A stretch of DNA of 64,000 nucleotides from Asterias rubens (taxonomy: Eukaryota > Echinodermata > Asteroidea > Forcipulatida > Asteriidae): contig NC_047070.1 in assembly GCF_902459465.1 (NCBI RefSeq), positions 16,022,156 through 16,086,155 on the forward strand, written 5' to 3'. Below are positions 48,109 through 61,927 of this stretch, piece after piece (positions within the stretch are counted from its first letter, which is position 1; every line of letters starts with the position of its first letter). The position numbers and the translations under genes are program-made. Below the pieces are notes generated by a model that was not told the origin of the DNA, did not search any database, and was given only the letters and a program-made list of their open reading frames with translations.

Positions 48109-51100
48109 ATGACCAAGCTACCACCAGGCAGCTACCTTTACATCATCCTGATCATTATTGCTGTCACTTCTTTCGATACCACCAACGGGATCGACCATGA
48201 TGGAACCGGGGTTGAGGGTCCGCACAGTGGGGGTGTATCCGTGGCATGGGTGCTTTTTGACGGAGAGTACACTGAGGAATTCGACTGGGTTCTTAAGACA
48301 TATACGGGCATGGCTAGCGGTTTTGTCCACGCAATCGCCCCTCTAGGATTCCCATGGGGTAAATAGAAAGTTATGTTGCGACATCCGAATTTAGTAGTTT
48401 TGTCCCAACTACTTCAATATGACCACTGGTGTAAACCAGAAATCTCCTTCGGGGGGGGGGGGGGGGGGGTTAGAGAGGGATACATTTTATGAATTGTAAT
48501 CACAAGGTTGTGGGTCCGAATTCTACGAAGCTAACCGCTGATTCACAATGACAAGTACTGACGTCTATTAACCACAATTTCTTGATCTGTGCAGTTTATA
48601 TTCATAATAGATTCATAATAGATGTTGAGAGAAATTGGCGGTTGCCGGCTTCGTGTTATGTCCCCTTGGGGAGTTTGCTGAGTTCCTTTGATTGGAAGAT
48701 GGAACAGTATTAGACTAGGCCTATATTAGATACAAACCAAGCCAACTAATTCGCCACAGCACCTTGTAAGTGTTTTAAAGGAATAGGTCTCATACTTCAA
48801 AACATAGAGCTCCACATGCCTTGCAGGATAATACTGAGCGCTTTGAATTACCCCTATGTGCTCTAAAGAACATTGTCGGAGTTGTCATGCAAGGCATATA
48901 GATACAAAAACAAATCGACTAAACCTTTAAACTGGTGATTCCTGCAACCATTTCATTTACCGCTCCCGTCTGAACATGTCATATAATATTTTCTTTCAGA
49001 ACCTCTGATTAACCTATTCAGTGGATCCGCTGACATCGTTGGAGCAAGTCTCGAGGTAAGGACAATAAATTAAAAAAATAAAATGCCAGCGTCCTTCAGT
49101 AACAATGATTGTCATCTTGCATCAGAAAGGGTTGCATTATGCGTCATCGTAAACAATTCATATGCAATCATTTTCAAACTAATAAAATGTTGCTGATATC
49201 ATGGGCGAGTTTTTATTTCATAAGACATGTTTCAAAGTCAATTGCGCAGGCTCGGTTTAATTCTAAGTTGATTGGCAATACTGAACACAAAATTAAAATC
49301 GAAACATTTGGGAGATGATGATTGATGCACCACAAGATGATTCGTGAAGCTAGTGAATAGCAGTTCAATTAAATTAAGATGTACACTAATATATTTTTTA
49401 GAGTGATACGCTCCTATGGGAAATTAGCCTTCGAGAAAGGCTCTGCTAGGGGTTGAAACATCCTGCCAGCCATTAACTATTGTTTGCAGAAATAACATAA
49501 AACATATTAAGACTTGACTTGAGACTAGGTTCAAGGGTAAACGTATTATGCCTGAGGACTTACTTAAGACTCTAATGATTCTAAGAAAACACTCTTTAAA
49601 AAAAAGACAATAATATCAATTCTTTCAGATCGTTAAGTCCGAGGGAGGTGTCGTGACCGTGTCGTTGATACTCCTCTTGCTGGGCATTCTCATACCGATC
49701 TCCGGTATCTTCTTCTGCTTGTGCCGCTGCTGTGGGAAGTGCGGGGCCGTGCACCACGAGGACAGGGTCCGTGGACTGTCGTGTTGTACCGGGGTCATCA
49801 TGGGGACTTTCATATTCGCATTTTCTCTCATTGTAGTGTAAGTGTTTCAGGCGAATTGGGTTCGGATAGGTATACACCCACTCAACCCAGGGACATAAAA
49901 AGGGACAAATGGGTTGAAGGGGTCCCAAGTTGGAAAGTATATGCAAAACCAATTTGAGCAGTTGGCAAAAATGTCCCAGTACAGGCAAAAGAAGGGCGTG
50001 TGAGGTCTCCAATCGCTGGTGTTTACACACACAGGTGCCCTTATACACACGTCAACTTTGTAACAATGTAACAATGCTACCTAAACATTGTTGTCTTTGT
50101 TATAAGGTACCCCATAGATAATTTCTAAAGAAAAGGGAAAACAAAGCAGGACCCCACACAAAGATCAATAAGGGTGCGTCTGTGTGCGTGGGGGGGGGGG
50201 GGGGGGGGAGTTAAATGATGAACATTTATTCAGGAAAGATTTTAAAGTAAAATTTGAGCGGGGATGTTATTTATCAAACCCAACTTACTGGTTGTTTCTG
50301 ACGGTCTTCTTTGACAGCGTTGCTGGATGTTTCACAATCTTATCAGGAGAGCGACTCTCACAGAGCGTGACTCACTTTGAAGGAACTGTTAACACCATCA
50401 TGGACGACGTCCAGGAATTCCAGGGAAACTTGATCTCTGTAGGTTTTACAAAAAACATAAAGCGTTTTAGCGGTGAAAGAGAATCAGACAATTTGCTGAT
50501 AAGACATGCTTAAGAGCTAACAGCCTCAAGTGATGTGATAGAGTTGTGGCTGGTTCCAGACAATAATATATCAAACACAGTGTTAAGCTATTCTGCTAGT
50601 TTACCTGCTTTGTGGGGTTGTGTTTTAATTGAATTTTTGTTGCTGCTTTACAAGGATTTGACTTTGGTGTGTTTGTTTTGGCAGGATCTGAGACAAGTAG
50701 GAAATATCAGTTTCATTGTTGATAACATCAAGAGCACTTTAGACGGTAAGTCAGCACTGCATGTCTTTGGAATGGAATATCTTAAATGACTCATGATTCA
50801 ATTTACTGACTCTGAAATTATGATAATTTGTTTTCACCAGATGCCGAGAACGCAATTTTCGACCCGTTGATCATGGATTTCGACAGTGTAGCTGTGCCTG
50901 TGAACGACTCGGTCACACAACTCAGAGAAGGTATGTCGCCCTCTATTGATGGTTTTAATTAATCGTGACGTTGTGAAGCTTTTAACCAATCAACGCAGTG
51001 ATCATTGCCGTGATCGAATGGGATGACTTTGGCTACGGTTATAGTCGATGGTTACAGCGACAATGTTGAATAATGTGATCCAGTTCAAGCCAGAGTCATA

Positions 51101-52777
51101 GCCACTACCAATTTGGACTAGCTATGTAATAATGCATGCTTATATGGGTATGTTATTTGAAACAATGGTTTGGCCTGACATTCCGACCCAAGCAGAGTCT
51201 TCTCAAAGGCTGAAAGTGGAGTTTAAAACAAATGTTACGCAGCTGAGAACAAAAAGAACAAAAATGTTGAAAACTCACATCAGCATGACCATTACAGATC
51301 TCACCAATCCACTGACACCTCTCGCACACACGGCGGGTGTGTTGGCCACACTCGTCGACCAGATACAGACCGATGGATCAGCCTACCAGACGGCACTCAG
51401 TGCTGTCTCTGCTTCGCTCGTTGGGTTCCGGGATACGGACTGTGCAGGAAGTCTACCGGACAGTCTGTATAGTGTTTGTTCTGTCATTCCTGATGAGACT
51501 CCTTTTATAACAACAGTGCTGCCACTATCCATGGTAAGCTGTATTGAGTGTCTGTATATTTTATGAAAATAAAGTTCATAAAGCTGTTAGCAGACAAAAC
51601 TGCTTAACAAATTTCTATATTAAGCAAAAAAATGTATGAAGAACATGCAGTTGAAAACCAATTTTATGCAAAACAAAAAGCAAAACAAAAAGAATTCTTT
51701 TAGAAAACTCGCGTTTCTTACAACAGTTCTGCCACTCTCCATGGTAAGCTCTATATAGATTTTATGCAAATAAAGTTCATAAAGCTGTTAAGCAGAAAAC
51801 ATTGCCTGACAAATTTCTTTACTTAAACAAAAGATGTGTGGAGAACCAGTTGAAACAATCTAAACACACAACTGATTTCTATTCTCCCTTACAGCTTGAT
51901 TCATATAATTTCACTGGCGTAGTTGTATATCCAGTCGTCTTAGACGTTGCCCTGACCACACTAAGTGATGCACTATCCGCAGTAAGTATAGACTTCATCA
52001 CAAGTTTTATACATTGCAATTGACATATTTTTGCTGATAAACAAACCATAAGCAAGGAAAAATACTAAAAGAATGGCAAAAGCTGGAACACATGTAATTA
52101 AAAGAGAGTTGTGCCACTGACCATTAATTTGATGGCGATATTATATGCCTAAAAAAGTGTACGAATCTTGTACTCTCGTCACCCTCGAAGTAGGTAACCA
52201 TAATATTGGATTTGTAAAGAAAAGGTGCATAGTGTATTGATATCAGTACTCAAAGTTGACCTTTAAAATGTTGAATATTCAAGATGTACGACCCAAAGCC
52301 AAAGAGATCACATACAACACTTGCGTTTGTATTAACCCCTATAATGCAGGCAGACACTGCACTGAACGACTTCAAGACATCGGTGGCCACATCCAGTGAT
52401 GACGCATTTCAGGGTAAGACTCAATATAATTCCTCTGTCACGAATTTCCGTTCAGTCTTCCAGTTATGTGTGCATCTTTTGTCTAATTTTAGCTAACGCA
52501 AACAACTCTGTTGTAGGTTTTGGTTCAATCCCAGGAGTTCCAGCCAATCAGGCGTAGTGTTTCTAGGCAGTATGGTTCGACTAGTTGAAAAAACCTAGGC
52601 GCGGCCTGCATGACAGTGCTAATGTCAACCATGGTCATTGTTCTTGATCGAGTTCCAGGATTTTAGGGAATGTGTTAATGTGTTTTATTGTTAGTGAGGA
52701 ATGTTAGAGTGATTGCTGGCGAAGTCAGTACAATTTTATTCAGAACACAAATTGATCTTCTGGGAGAAGGCAGCAAT

Positions 52778-52819
<42 letters not shown>

Positions 52820-55800
52820 GAGGCCCGATGTGAGTGTGTGGCGGACAGACCAGTATAAATAAGCTATCTTTGGGTGAATTGGCTGGAAAACATCCCAAGA
52901 TTGTTTAAGATTTGGCAAAATACAGTGCCAAATATCAGCCTATAATCATTGTCCAACGGTCTTTTGAAGACCCCTCCATTTGCAACGCTCAGCCTCCACA
53001 ATTCGTCTCCAGCTAGTGGCCGTAAGTTCACTGTCACTTAATTAACGGCGGATAAATTGGTAGCGACGTGCGGAAGATTATCCGTCACTTTTATTAATAG
53101 TATGGATAATAGCCTATCATGTTCAGGAAAGAGATTGTTTGTTTTCTGTTAAACGCAAGAAACCAAACCGGGTGCGTGATAGAGAGAGCCTTGGAGTGGC
53201 AACATTGTTGATCGGGGGGAGGGGGGGGGGGGGGCAGTCCGAGTGACAACCTTTTCTTGGGCCCCGTGTATGGAAGTGTACCCGAAGCAAGATTTGACTA
53301 TGAGAGAAACCTCCATGAATATAGAGGATAGTTGATATAACTCATGGAACATTGATATAATTGTATCTACATGTGAGGCTTTTAGGAGGGATCTTTCATC
53401 CCCAAATAAAACTTGCATGCTGTACCCTCAAATAAACAATATTCAATATTAACGACATTTAACTGTCGATAGATGTTGGCGCTATATTGGATACTGTTGA
53501 GGCTGAAGTAACAACGATTACAGATGAAGTTGTGTCGGGACTGGAAACTGTAAGTTGTTCTGTAATTTTTTTTTAGGCCACACACTTGTTCCACCATGTT
53601 TACCAAATGGTTTTGACAAAAGTTGATTTCCTATGCTGGTCTAGATAGACCAGCTTGCACCTCATTCCACGCCTTATGCGCACGAACCGAGTATGTTTCC
53701 GATAAAGGTCTATGTAACAAAATGTTGTGAATGCGTTTTAAGCGCTTATAATACTTGATTTGTGATTTGTTTTTATGATCAGAGTATTGGAGAGTCACTT
53801 GACACGGAACCATTCCGAGCTCAGATCAGTGAATATGTTTCCATCATCGGGGAGTTTGATATGTACAGGTAGGGCCTAAGGGAGTTTAACATGAGGATTG
53901 CCAAAATAATGTATTGATCTTAATAATTATTTGAAATAATGATAGGCCTTGAATTACATAGCGGACACGGCCTATGTTGCCATGGTATTGGGCCTTAATA
54001 CAGATTCAAAAGTTTCACACGGTTGGTCCATCCAATAAAAATGCTCATTGGAAAACGAAATTAGCGTTGCCCCCTCAAAGATGAAACTCTAGGGTCGAAT
54101 TCTTATCAAACTTATTTAAAAGTTTAACGTTGTTTTCATGTTCAGAAAGAATTATTTTCATACTTGATCTTGATGAATCGGATTGGTTTGAAGAATTTCA
54201 TTGGTGAACACATAAATATTGTACAGTTGCTCCGATTTCTTTCAGTCGATTAAAAAGTCCTATAGGAGTTAGTAAAATTCACATATTTTTGTTCTTTTAA
54301 CTTCACGTGTGAGGCAGTCAAAATTGTACATGTTAGTTAATAACGTTCTGTTTGTAGCTACGTTGTGTTCTTGGTATTTGCGTGTCTGGCATTCGTCATG
54401 GCTGTACTTGCCATCTTGGGTGTGGTATTTGGGGCGTGGGGTTACAAGGAGACAAGGCGACCCAGCGAGCGGTCCTCTGCCTCAGAGTGTGGGGGTCAAT
54501 TCATGGTTGGGTAAGAACCTTCAAACAAAACTCATTGTAGTATTGCATCAAAAGCAGAAATAGTGTTTGTAAATATAAACATCTGGAGGTGGAAGTTCAA
54601 ATAATATGCACAGTACTCTTTGTTGAAGTCAATATGAAGACACTTTGTGTAATTCATTAGTCATCAGATTTTCCCCTCGTGTCAATGAGTAGACACACTC
54701 ACTCCACACTCCACATGATACGTGGAACCAATGCTTCTTTGTGTATTTGCTCGTGTTGGGGGCTAGGCCTATCAAATGTTACGGACCAATCATCAGCACA
54801 TTTTTCGATGTCGTGGGGAGGGGGGGGGGGGGGTTGGCTATGTGAAAGGGAAATACCGTCCCCTTAAACCCCTCCGATTTGCCAACTGACTAAACCCATA
54901 TCAATCTTTCAACTTAAAAAATTTCACATATTCCCAAAGACACATTGTTAAGAAAGTTTACAATAATTAATATTCCTAAATTTTAGACAGTTTGAGTTTA
55001 TTTCTCTCGTGAGCAGATCCTCGTGGTGGATTTTCGTCTTCGCCATCTTGTTTTGCTTACCGTCAGCTATTTGGTTCATCTTGGGCGCAAACGTAACATT
55101 GATGTGTACAGCTATGGTGGATTATTCCATTCTGGACAAGGTAAATCATTATGAGGGTGAAACTTGAAAGATGGTAATTTTGGTTTTTACACACATAAAT
55201 GCACTTTTGTTGCACTGTGTACTCAATATTTATCGAGCTCTGTGAAAAAACTGCAAGGCATAGTACTTCAGTTGTTGAGTAGGATTCGAACCCATGACTT
55301 TGTAATTCTAAAGCAGTGTCGTACCAACAAGACCACCGAGATTGTCCGGTAGCTAGAGGGTGAAACTTTTTTCTTCAATTTAGTAAGTAGGTCTACCTGA
55401 CATAAATTCTATTGGAATATTTTCATAGTGATGCCTAATGGTTGTATCTTTTCTTTCATTTTATTTGTAATAATGTAAACATGCGATCATGATCGATTTC
55501 CATAATCTTCATCGATAATCAATCAGTCGATAGTCTTAATCCCCCCCAAGTTGAAAACGTTGTTCCGTTCTATCAATGATCGAATTGCCTTATCACCTAT
55601 TCTTGCAGACTCTCTTGATCGTTTGTATTGTCTATGATTGTTATCTCCTTGTCAACATTATTTTATCTTTGTTCGCGTTTTCGACAGGTTGTCGACAACC
55701 CAGTCCTCTGGGGTGGTTCTACGCTCCTAGACTCCGTAGTGCAGTTCGGCGACGCCCCGCTCAACTTAACTGCTCGACAATTCATCAAGTAAGTCTTCTC

Positions 55801-58800
55801 AGATCGGCGGCCCTGGTCATTTAAACAATTTCAGATTTTGTCTATACACCTTGCAAAATAACGGATAGTGTTGTTTCTAAAATAGAGGAAAACGGGCAGA
55901 AGTTATTAGAACAAAGTACCAATAGCTCAAAACACAAACGTTACAAACCAGTTTTTTCCTTCTCATCATTCTAAATTACACATGAAAAGTTTTCAAAAAA
56001 TTTCCAAATATTTGAGTAAATAAACAACCATTTTTAATTTGAAGGGACTGTAAGCAGAATCAGACCGTGTATTCAGCACTTCATCTCTCATCGGCCGGAC
56101 TCCTCGATGGGGTTGACGACATCGACATAAATGAGGTTCGTTAACCATCGATAGGGAGGTTTAAAACCCTCAAGTAATATCCTCATATTTTCTTTTAATA
56201 TTAGGGTGTCTTCAGGTACTAGTCTTGCATTTTTAGAAAATAGAATTATCTGTTGCAAACTGCTTACCAACCAAAAGAAAATGCACCCATAGTGGCCTGG
56301 CATTTCGACCCTATAGCAGAGTGTTCCACGAAGGTCAAGTTTCGTTCACAAGTTGTTCGACTCTTCCGTAACCGGTGAACGTACCCGTAAAGTAGGATCT
56401 TCAGTCTGTTTATTTGAACTCACTATTTTCTTAAAGAATATAATCACATGTGTTTTTCTTATGAACGGAAGTTACAACATATTGAAATCGTTCAGGTTTT
56501 TAGTAGAATTTTTACCCGTTCTTAGATCATGCCTTTTGTCGACACCTTCACGAGCAACATGACCGATGTCATTTCAGGAATGACTCTACTCGGACCTGTC
56601 GACCTAGACCTGCTGATTGACGCTATCAAACCGCCTGCCTTTCCGATCCACTCGCTAGTCTATTCTACCGAGATCGTATGTGGTTTATATTTTACAAATC
56701 AGTAATGCAATTTCTCGTCAAGTTTCTCTATATTTTTAAGGCGCATTCAAGTCAGTAGTGTTAAGGCTTACTTACTTGCACCTTTGAATGTTTTTGAAAT
56801 ATAAATATGGCGCCATACAAATGCTGTGAATCATCATAATAGGGTGATACAAAATAAGTTAAGTTTGAAAGACACAAAACCAACGAAACAAAAGCTGTAC
56901 AACTTTGGAAAGACCACTCATAAGACAGGGCCTGTATCACTAATAGGGCAATGTAAAGATGCCCAATACAAAAGGGTGCAGTGGCAATGATGATCTTTAC
57001 AATCATTATGATGTAGTAGGTCTTATGTCCCAATTCCTTTCAAAATGAGAGGCCCGTGGAAAAAAAACAATTATAACTGTTGATAATTAATACACCCCAT
57101 TAGTTGAAGGAAACTACGGAGGCCTTGCCAATACAAGAAACCATCAACGAATTGAATATTTTCATCAACAAGACCTGGGAAGGTTATCAAGACCATGGGG
57201 CTTCGGAACCAGACTTCCAGGTACAGTCAAACAATGATCCCTCGGCTATATTTCATGAAAGTTCATGCTTAGCATAAAACTTGCCATGTTTACTGTGTTC
57301 TTATGAGATTAGGCAAGTTTGTGCTTAGCAATGAGGAGAAACACATTTTCTGTCAACTAATTTTCATAAGTTGAAAAATTGAATTATAGCAGTTGTAAAA
57401 AGATGTGATTTGATAAAAAAAACAATGAACAATTAAGTTCAGATTGAAAGAAACAAAACCGACAAAATATAACAGTATAATTTAGAAAGATCACTTAAGG
57501 GAGGGCTTGTATCACTAAGTAACAAAGCAACGTAAAACATTTCTTCAGCCCAAAACGGGCTATATGCAATATTATTTTCCCATCAGCTGTTGAGATATTT
57601 GCTAAATAATGTCTCGTATTGTACATGTTATCAAGATATTAATGCATTGTTTTCAAAGTATAACTATTTGAATTGTCTGCGATATTAGGCACAAGTTGAC
57701 TTTGCGAATGACGTCATCAACGAGTTAAACACGCTGGAATCCACACGAACTGCTTTGCTAGCTGTACTGGTAAGTGCCCCAAACCCCTTGACTTGCTGAG
57801 ACAAACTTACAAAACTGCCGACTGCATTTGTAACTAGCGAATTTGATTCAATCATTCCCAATTACTTTCCGATTTCTTTACAAATCTAGACCAGCTATGG
57901 AACAGTGGCAGATTTCTTTGTCGCCTCTTACTACGAAATCGGGGTAAGAAATTTATTGAATGATTTATTTCCATAACTTACATTTTTCATTCTGTATCAT
58001 CATTCTATTCTGTATCCTTTCTTTGTATAGTGATTTGAGGGCGTCCTTCGCAGCAGGGTGCATTTCGTTTAATCTTGTTGACTGCGTTCAGTTAAAACAT
58101 GACTAAAAAGAAGATACAAGATGTTTGGGTTAATTCAAAAGCGGCTGAAACATATGTGTAGTCTACTATAGCTCACTTTGCCCTGTCATGATAAGGAGCG
58201 AATTCCACTATAGGTGTTACCACTTGTGGTGTGAATTCTTTATCACTGTGTTTTAGAACCCGAAAATAAACAAACAAAAATTGTGTTGGAACATTTCCCC
58301 TCTCGTCAGTGGGTCCGTGATCGTCAGTCAAGGATCAAGAGAGGGCGACATTTTGGTGCTGAAGATATGATTCTCATCAATTTTATTTTTAACAGAATTT
58401 GACTACTGGTGCTTTGATCATCATCTCAAGTGGATCACATGACCTTCAGGCCATCTCAGCAGATGCTAGCAACATCATCACCTTGGTAACGGGATGTTTA
58501 CTATTCACAAAGAGCAAATGAAGCAAAGTCAATGTTCTTTCTCGTTTGAAAACCAATAAGACAAACTTAAATAGGCCCAACAAGTAACAACATTATTTTA
58601 TTAATTACTTTACAGTCTCTTGGCTCGTACGTAGGCGGCATCGTCTCGCAGGCAGAGGGCTTGATCACAGAGCCCATTAGCAAGGTAAAACAACAGTTAG
58701 TTTAGTGTTTTAGTATAGTATATATATATAGTAAATTGTTCCCAGTCTAAAATTTAACATTCATTGTTGCAATTTCACTGACAGATCGAGAATGACATCG

Positions 58801-59294
58801 GAAAATGTGGTGTGGTTGCCCGAGCCTACGACAATGCAGTATCAGAAGTCTGCGTACATTTCTTGATGGGATTTGTAAGTTGACAATTTACTATAAAATC
58901 ACGACATTGAGTAGAGCAAAGAACATAGATTAACTCTTTCTCCTTCATCTTTTGTGCTATTAATTTTGCTGATCTATGCAACATATTGTATAGATGTTGA
59001 ACTTGCATATTCATATTGGCTATACCCTTACAACGATGTCCGTTAGCACTGTACTCATATGAAAAGAGTAGTATGAAATAAATGCCGAAATGAAATTAAA
59101 GAAACTGAAAAATCTTCTCTCCCTTGTTCTTTTTTTTAAAGAACGCCCTCTGGTTTTCAACTGGCATCATCTCTTTACTGTGCCTGCCAATCTTAATCCT
59201 GAACGTGCTTCTTTCAAAGTATGTTCTACGAGCCGAGCCAGCCGCGGGAAGCAGATATGAAGCAAGCTCGCCACCACCGGAAAGGGGGGTTTAG
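48109..59294 (+). CDS. Prominin (five-span membrane glycoprotein), 23 exons, complete
   Basis: Prominins mark cholesterol-rich membrane protrusions such as microvilli and cilia; PROM1 is CD133. Exons: 48109-48358, 49000-49055, 49629-49837, 50318-50438, 50685-50745, 50841-50930, 51196-51533, 51895-51981, 52350-52413, 53473-53549, 53783-53868, 54358-54510, 55017-55140, 55688-55788, 56045-56135, 56526-56675, 57104-57220, 57689-57769, 57890-57943, 58396-58485, 58616-58684, 58785-58874, 59142-59294. All phases agree: 903 aa against 865 in human PROM1. N-terminal signal segment, then TM1 (about 109-131) followed by the diagnostic Cys cluster FCLCRCCGKCG, TM2 (154-178), first large loop, TM3 (481-503), TM4 (533-555), second large loop with several N-glycosylation sites (NVT, NLT, NMT, NKT), TM5 (855-879) and a short tail. 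Intron 15 donor (GAG|GTTCGT) is weak. Whether it is PROM1- or PROM2-like cannot be told. Confidence 0.93.
48451..48469 (+). repeat. Poly-G tract (19 G), prominin intron 1
   Basis: Uninterrupted 19-base G run on the coding strand. Further long runs on the same strand occur in introns at 50,190-50,208 (19), 53,221-53,234 (14) and 54,820-54,833 (14). Confidence 0.85.
48500..48705 (+). repeat. Dispersed SINE-like repeat, copy 2, prominin intron 1
   Basis: Same motif order as 25,825-25,995, including GCTAACCGCTGATTCACAATG and GAGTTTGCTGAGTTCC. Confidence 0.6.
49420..49485 (+). repeat. Dispersed repeat, relative of 2,538-2,670
   Basis: GAGAAAGGCTCTGCTAGGGG then TTGAAACATC and GCCATTAACTATTGTTT. 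A stem GGCTC..GGGG-like pairing followed by GAAAC recalls the 3' strand of a hammerhead core, but the CUGANGA part is absent. Confidence 0.45.
51690..51860 (+). repeat. Tandem duplicate of the exon 7/intron 7 boundary of prominin
   Basis: Resembles 51,501-51,660: both have ACAACAGT-CTGCCACT-TCCATGGTAAGCT, then AAATAAAGTTCATAAAGCTGTTA. The copy keeps the last 10 codons of exon 7 (differing by Ile to Leu) and a second perfect GTAAGC donor, about 200 bp downstream of the real one. Confidence 0.8.
52788..52816. repeat. (GA)n microsatellite
   Basis: An alternating GA tract of about 28 bases in a prominin intron. Confidence 0.9.
53630..53725 (+). repeat. Dispersed repeat with short foldback head, copy 1
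   Basis: TGCTGGTCTAGATAGACCAGC is a palindrome, followed by TTGCACCTCATTCCACGC and GAACCGAGT...AAGGTCTAT. The reverse complement of 60,003-60,110 has the same order. Lies in a prominin intron, immediately before exon 11. Confidence 0.7.
55262..55352 (-). repeat. tRNA-derived SINE head, prominin intron 13
   Basis: Minus strand: TGGTCTTGTTGG (A box, 55,323-55,334) followed by GGTTCGAATCC (B box, 55,282-55,292). Intact Pol III box sequences; the body between them differs from the 312-bp unit. Confidence 0.65.
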
Positions 59295-61800
59295 ACAAAA
59301 ATAAAAACAATACTTTACGATCTGTATCAAAACATCAAAATATTTACAACTTGCTATATAATTTTTAACAATGGCGTCTGATACATTAATTGTTCACAAC
59401 CATGGAATTGGATTACGTAAAAAACATTAACTAAAATGTATAGGCCTACACAGGTCAGGAATTGAAATTTTGAAAAATTTAATCAAAACTTTGTACTGGA
59501 AAAAGTTTCATTAAGCATTCACAATTTATAGTAGAACAACAGAACAAAAGTATCGAGGAGTACACCACCATTATAACACAATGTAAAAGGCCGATATGTT
59601 GAACTTATGGTGTTCTTAAGCATGACACAATAACAAATTCATAAACAGCTTTAGGAAAATGTTACTTCAATAAAACTCTTCGAAAAAATTGACATTATAT
59701 AAAATGAGCATACCTCATTTCCCATCTGATGAAAGATAATAAAACTGACGACATCTTAATGAATAACGTTACCTGACCAATAAAACAATATCAAAATCAA
59801 TTGCTCTGTTCCGCATTTTGGTTTCACTATGATGAAAAACAACGGTAATGGCTCAACTGAGTAATCACATTTGACAGTCTCAATGGTGATAGGGAATATC
59901 CTATAGCTCTCTACTTTGAAGGATCGGCCATTTTGTTTTTTCTTCTTATGCAAATCAATGATACCTTGTTCACTTGGCGGCACTTTCTTTTGTTCATCCC
60001 TTTGTAATAGACCTTATTGCTAAAGCACTCGGTGCGTGTACGTAATGAGTGAAATGAGGTGCATGCTGGTCTAGCTAGTTCGTCGCTAGCTAGACCAGCA
60101 TGCACCCCATTCAATAGTTAGCACATGGGGCATTTCAAAAAGGTATCAAGACACAGACAACAAATACGGAACTACCAGTTCAGCCTGGACTATGGGTAGT
60201 CACAGGGCATTGTTTTCAAGAGAGACACACGCAAATACTTTGTAGACGAACATTATTTTCGTGACATTGTTTTACTCATTTCTCAAAAACTACAGCACCT
60301 CAGCAAGTAATATTTTATGGGCAGCTTTCTACCATCATTATCTTCAAACCGTGTAAGTTAAATGTAAAACTACGGATATTGTGTTTTGTGTCGTACAAAA
60401 AATACCAAACCCTTTAAACGCCGGGGCAGTGCCGCCAGTGTATGAGGTCGTATCGTGTCGTATATGGGAGAGAGCAAAGTCTAACCGGTCCAGCTGCCAC
60501 GGTTTGGCTGATGCGGTCGTCAGGACCAGTTAAAACATAAAACAGAATGAGACAACAAAATAAAGCAGCTTGACATCATGCGGTTAATTATTTCACATCC
60601 CATGATGAGAGGGTAATAATACTGCATTGATGACCCTTTTGCGTCGTAAACTTTAAATTAATGAACAACCGTTGTGCTGTGCATTAAAATCTTTAGCCAG
60701 ATTTGCGTGTACAGATTTTACGTGAAGCGCTTTCACGAGTTGCAGTAACGAGCTTTGAATGTGCGATGAAATTCCGAAAGACTGAAATGCAATATTTTTT
60801 AAGGTTGAACAAAACGATGAAAGCACTCAACGATAATTGGTGTCTGACGATTATCGGTCAGTAATATATCTAATGATAAGCTGACATAACAAGTAAAAGC
60901 ATGTGACTGCAAATTGTCGAATTAGTATTTTGAAGAAACACACTTGAAACGCACTTTTTATGCCGAATATCACTTCCTGTTTCCATCGTTTTGCTTTCAA
61001 ATTGGGGTGAATGTTTTTGTTTACGATTTTCCAAAACGCACTCAGACAGCCAATTGTACTTTATATAATCCATAATGCTCCTTTATATTTTAAATGCAGA
61101 GGTATATCCTGCTTCATAAATGCCAAACCATGTCTACCGGAGTCTCAATCCGTTCGCAGGCACCGCCGCATTTTGTATTGGTAAAGAGTTGATCTTTTTG
61201 ATATTGAAACTGATGTTAAAACCAGTTGATTTACCAGCATAAAATTGCCATCAAGTTAGTGATTGGGGAAAAAACTTTTCAATATTTATTTGAAATGAGT
61301 TTCGACGTGACCAATTTATCAGAGATTTGGTGATAAAGTCTGAAGTGCCAGAGTTGCTACGTCACAAACCACAGTGAGCAACACCGACTGTGTGTTTACA
61401 TGGCAAGTATTTCCTCATATATTATACAACAAGTCCATGGTCGTTGGTAGTGTCCTCTTCATTTAGTTGCGCTAACACGCTCCCCAAACAAGGCATAGTC
61501 AAGGACCCGATCCCCCTTGCCATCGCGTCAAATTAACGGCCTGGACCGTCCAGCCAACAACAGAATCTCCAGGAGATGTTTTCCGTCCAGGGAAATTAAG
61601 GAATACTATCATCTCGCTAAATCAGTGGAGTTGTATGTAGTTTTGATTGCCAGATACTGATGGTTGGAATTGCACAGCGGCAACGTAAATAATATTAGCT
61701 AGAAATGCGTACCTTATAGGCTGACATTACGATAGTTGAGTATTCACCAATGAGTGCCATCGTTTCTTCAAATAACTGATTGATCTATCAACAAAGTCTG
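59295..61800. other. Intergenic DNA between prominin and class C receptor
   Basis: Starts with the prominin 3' UTR; AATAAA-like signals occur soon after the stop (about 59,300) and near 59,670. Apart from the foldback repeat at 60,003-60,110 I see no gene. Confidence 0.55.
60003..60110 (-). repeat. Dispersed repeat with foldback head, copy 2
   Basis: A 22-bp arm GGTGCATGCTGGTCTAGCTAG and its complement surround a short TTCGTCG loop at 60,058-60,108. The flank continues with the same sequence as 53,650-53,725, read in reverse. Confidence 0.75.
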
Positions 61801-61847
61801 ACTTCTATAACAATGCAACGTGCCTCGTCTTGTAATGAGGTACTTCC

Positions 61848-61927
61848 ATGGTGCAAAGTCAGCACGAACTACCGATAATGACATTGAGTGAAGTCGCTAC
61901 GACATTGACCACGTCCGAAAACCACAG
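61848..61927 (+). other. Possible 5' UTR exon of the class C receptor
   Basis: An ATG-led open stretch ends at a strong donor (CACAG|GTAAGA). Joining to an acceptor at about 62,530 (CTTCATAG) would put a stop soon after, so it would be non-coding or an upstream ORF. Speculative. Confidence 0.3.
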
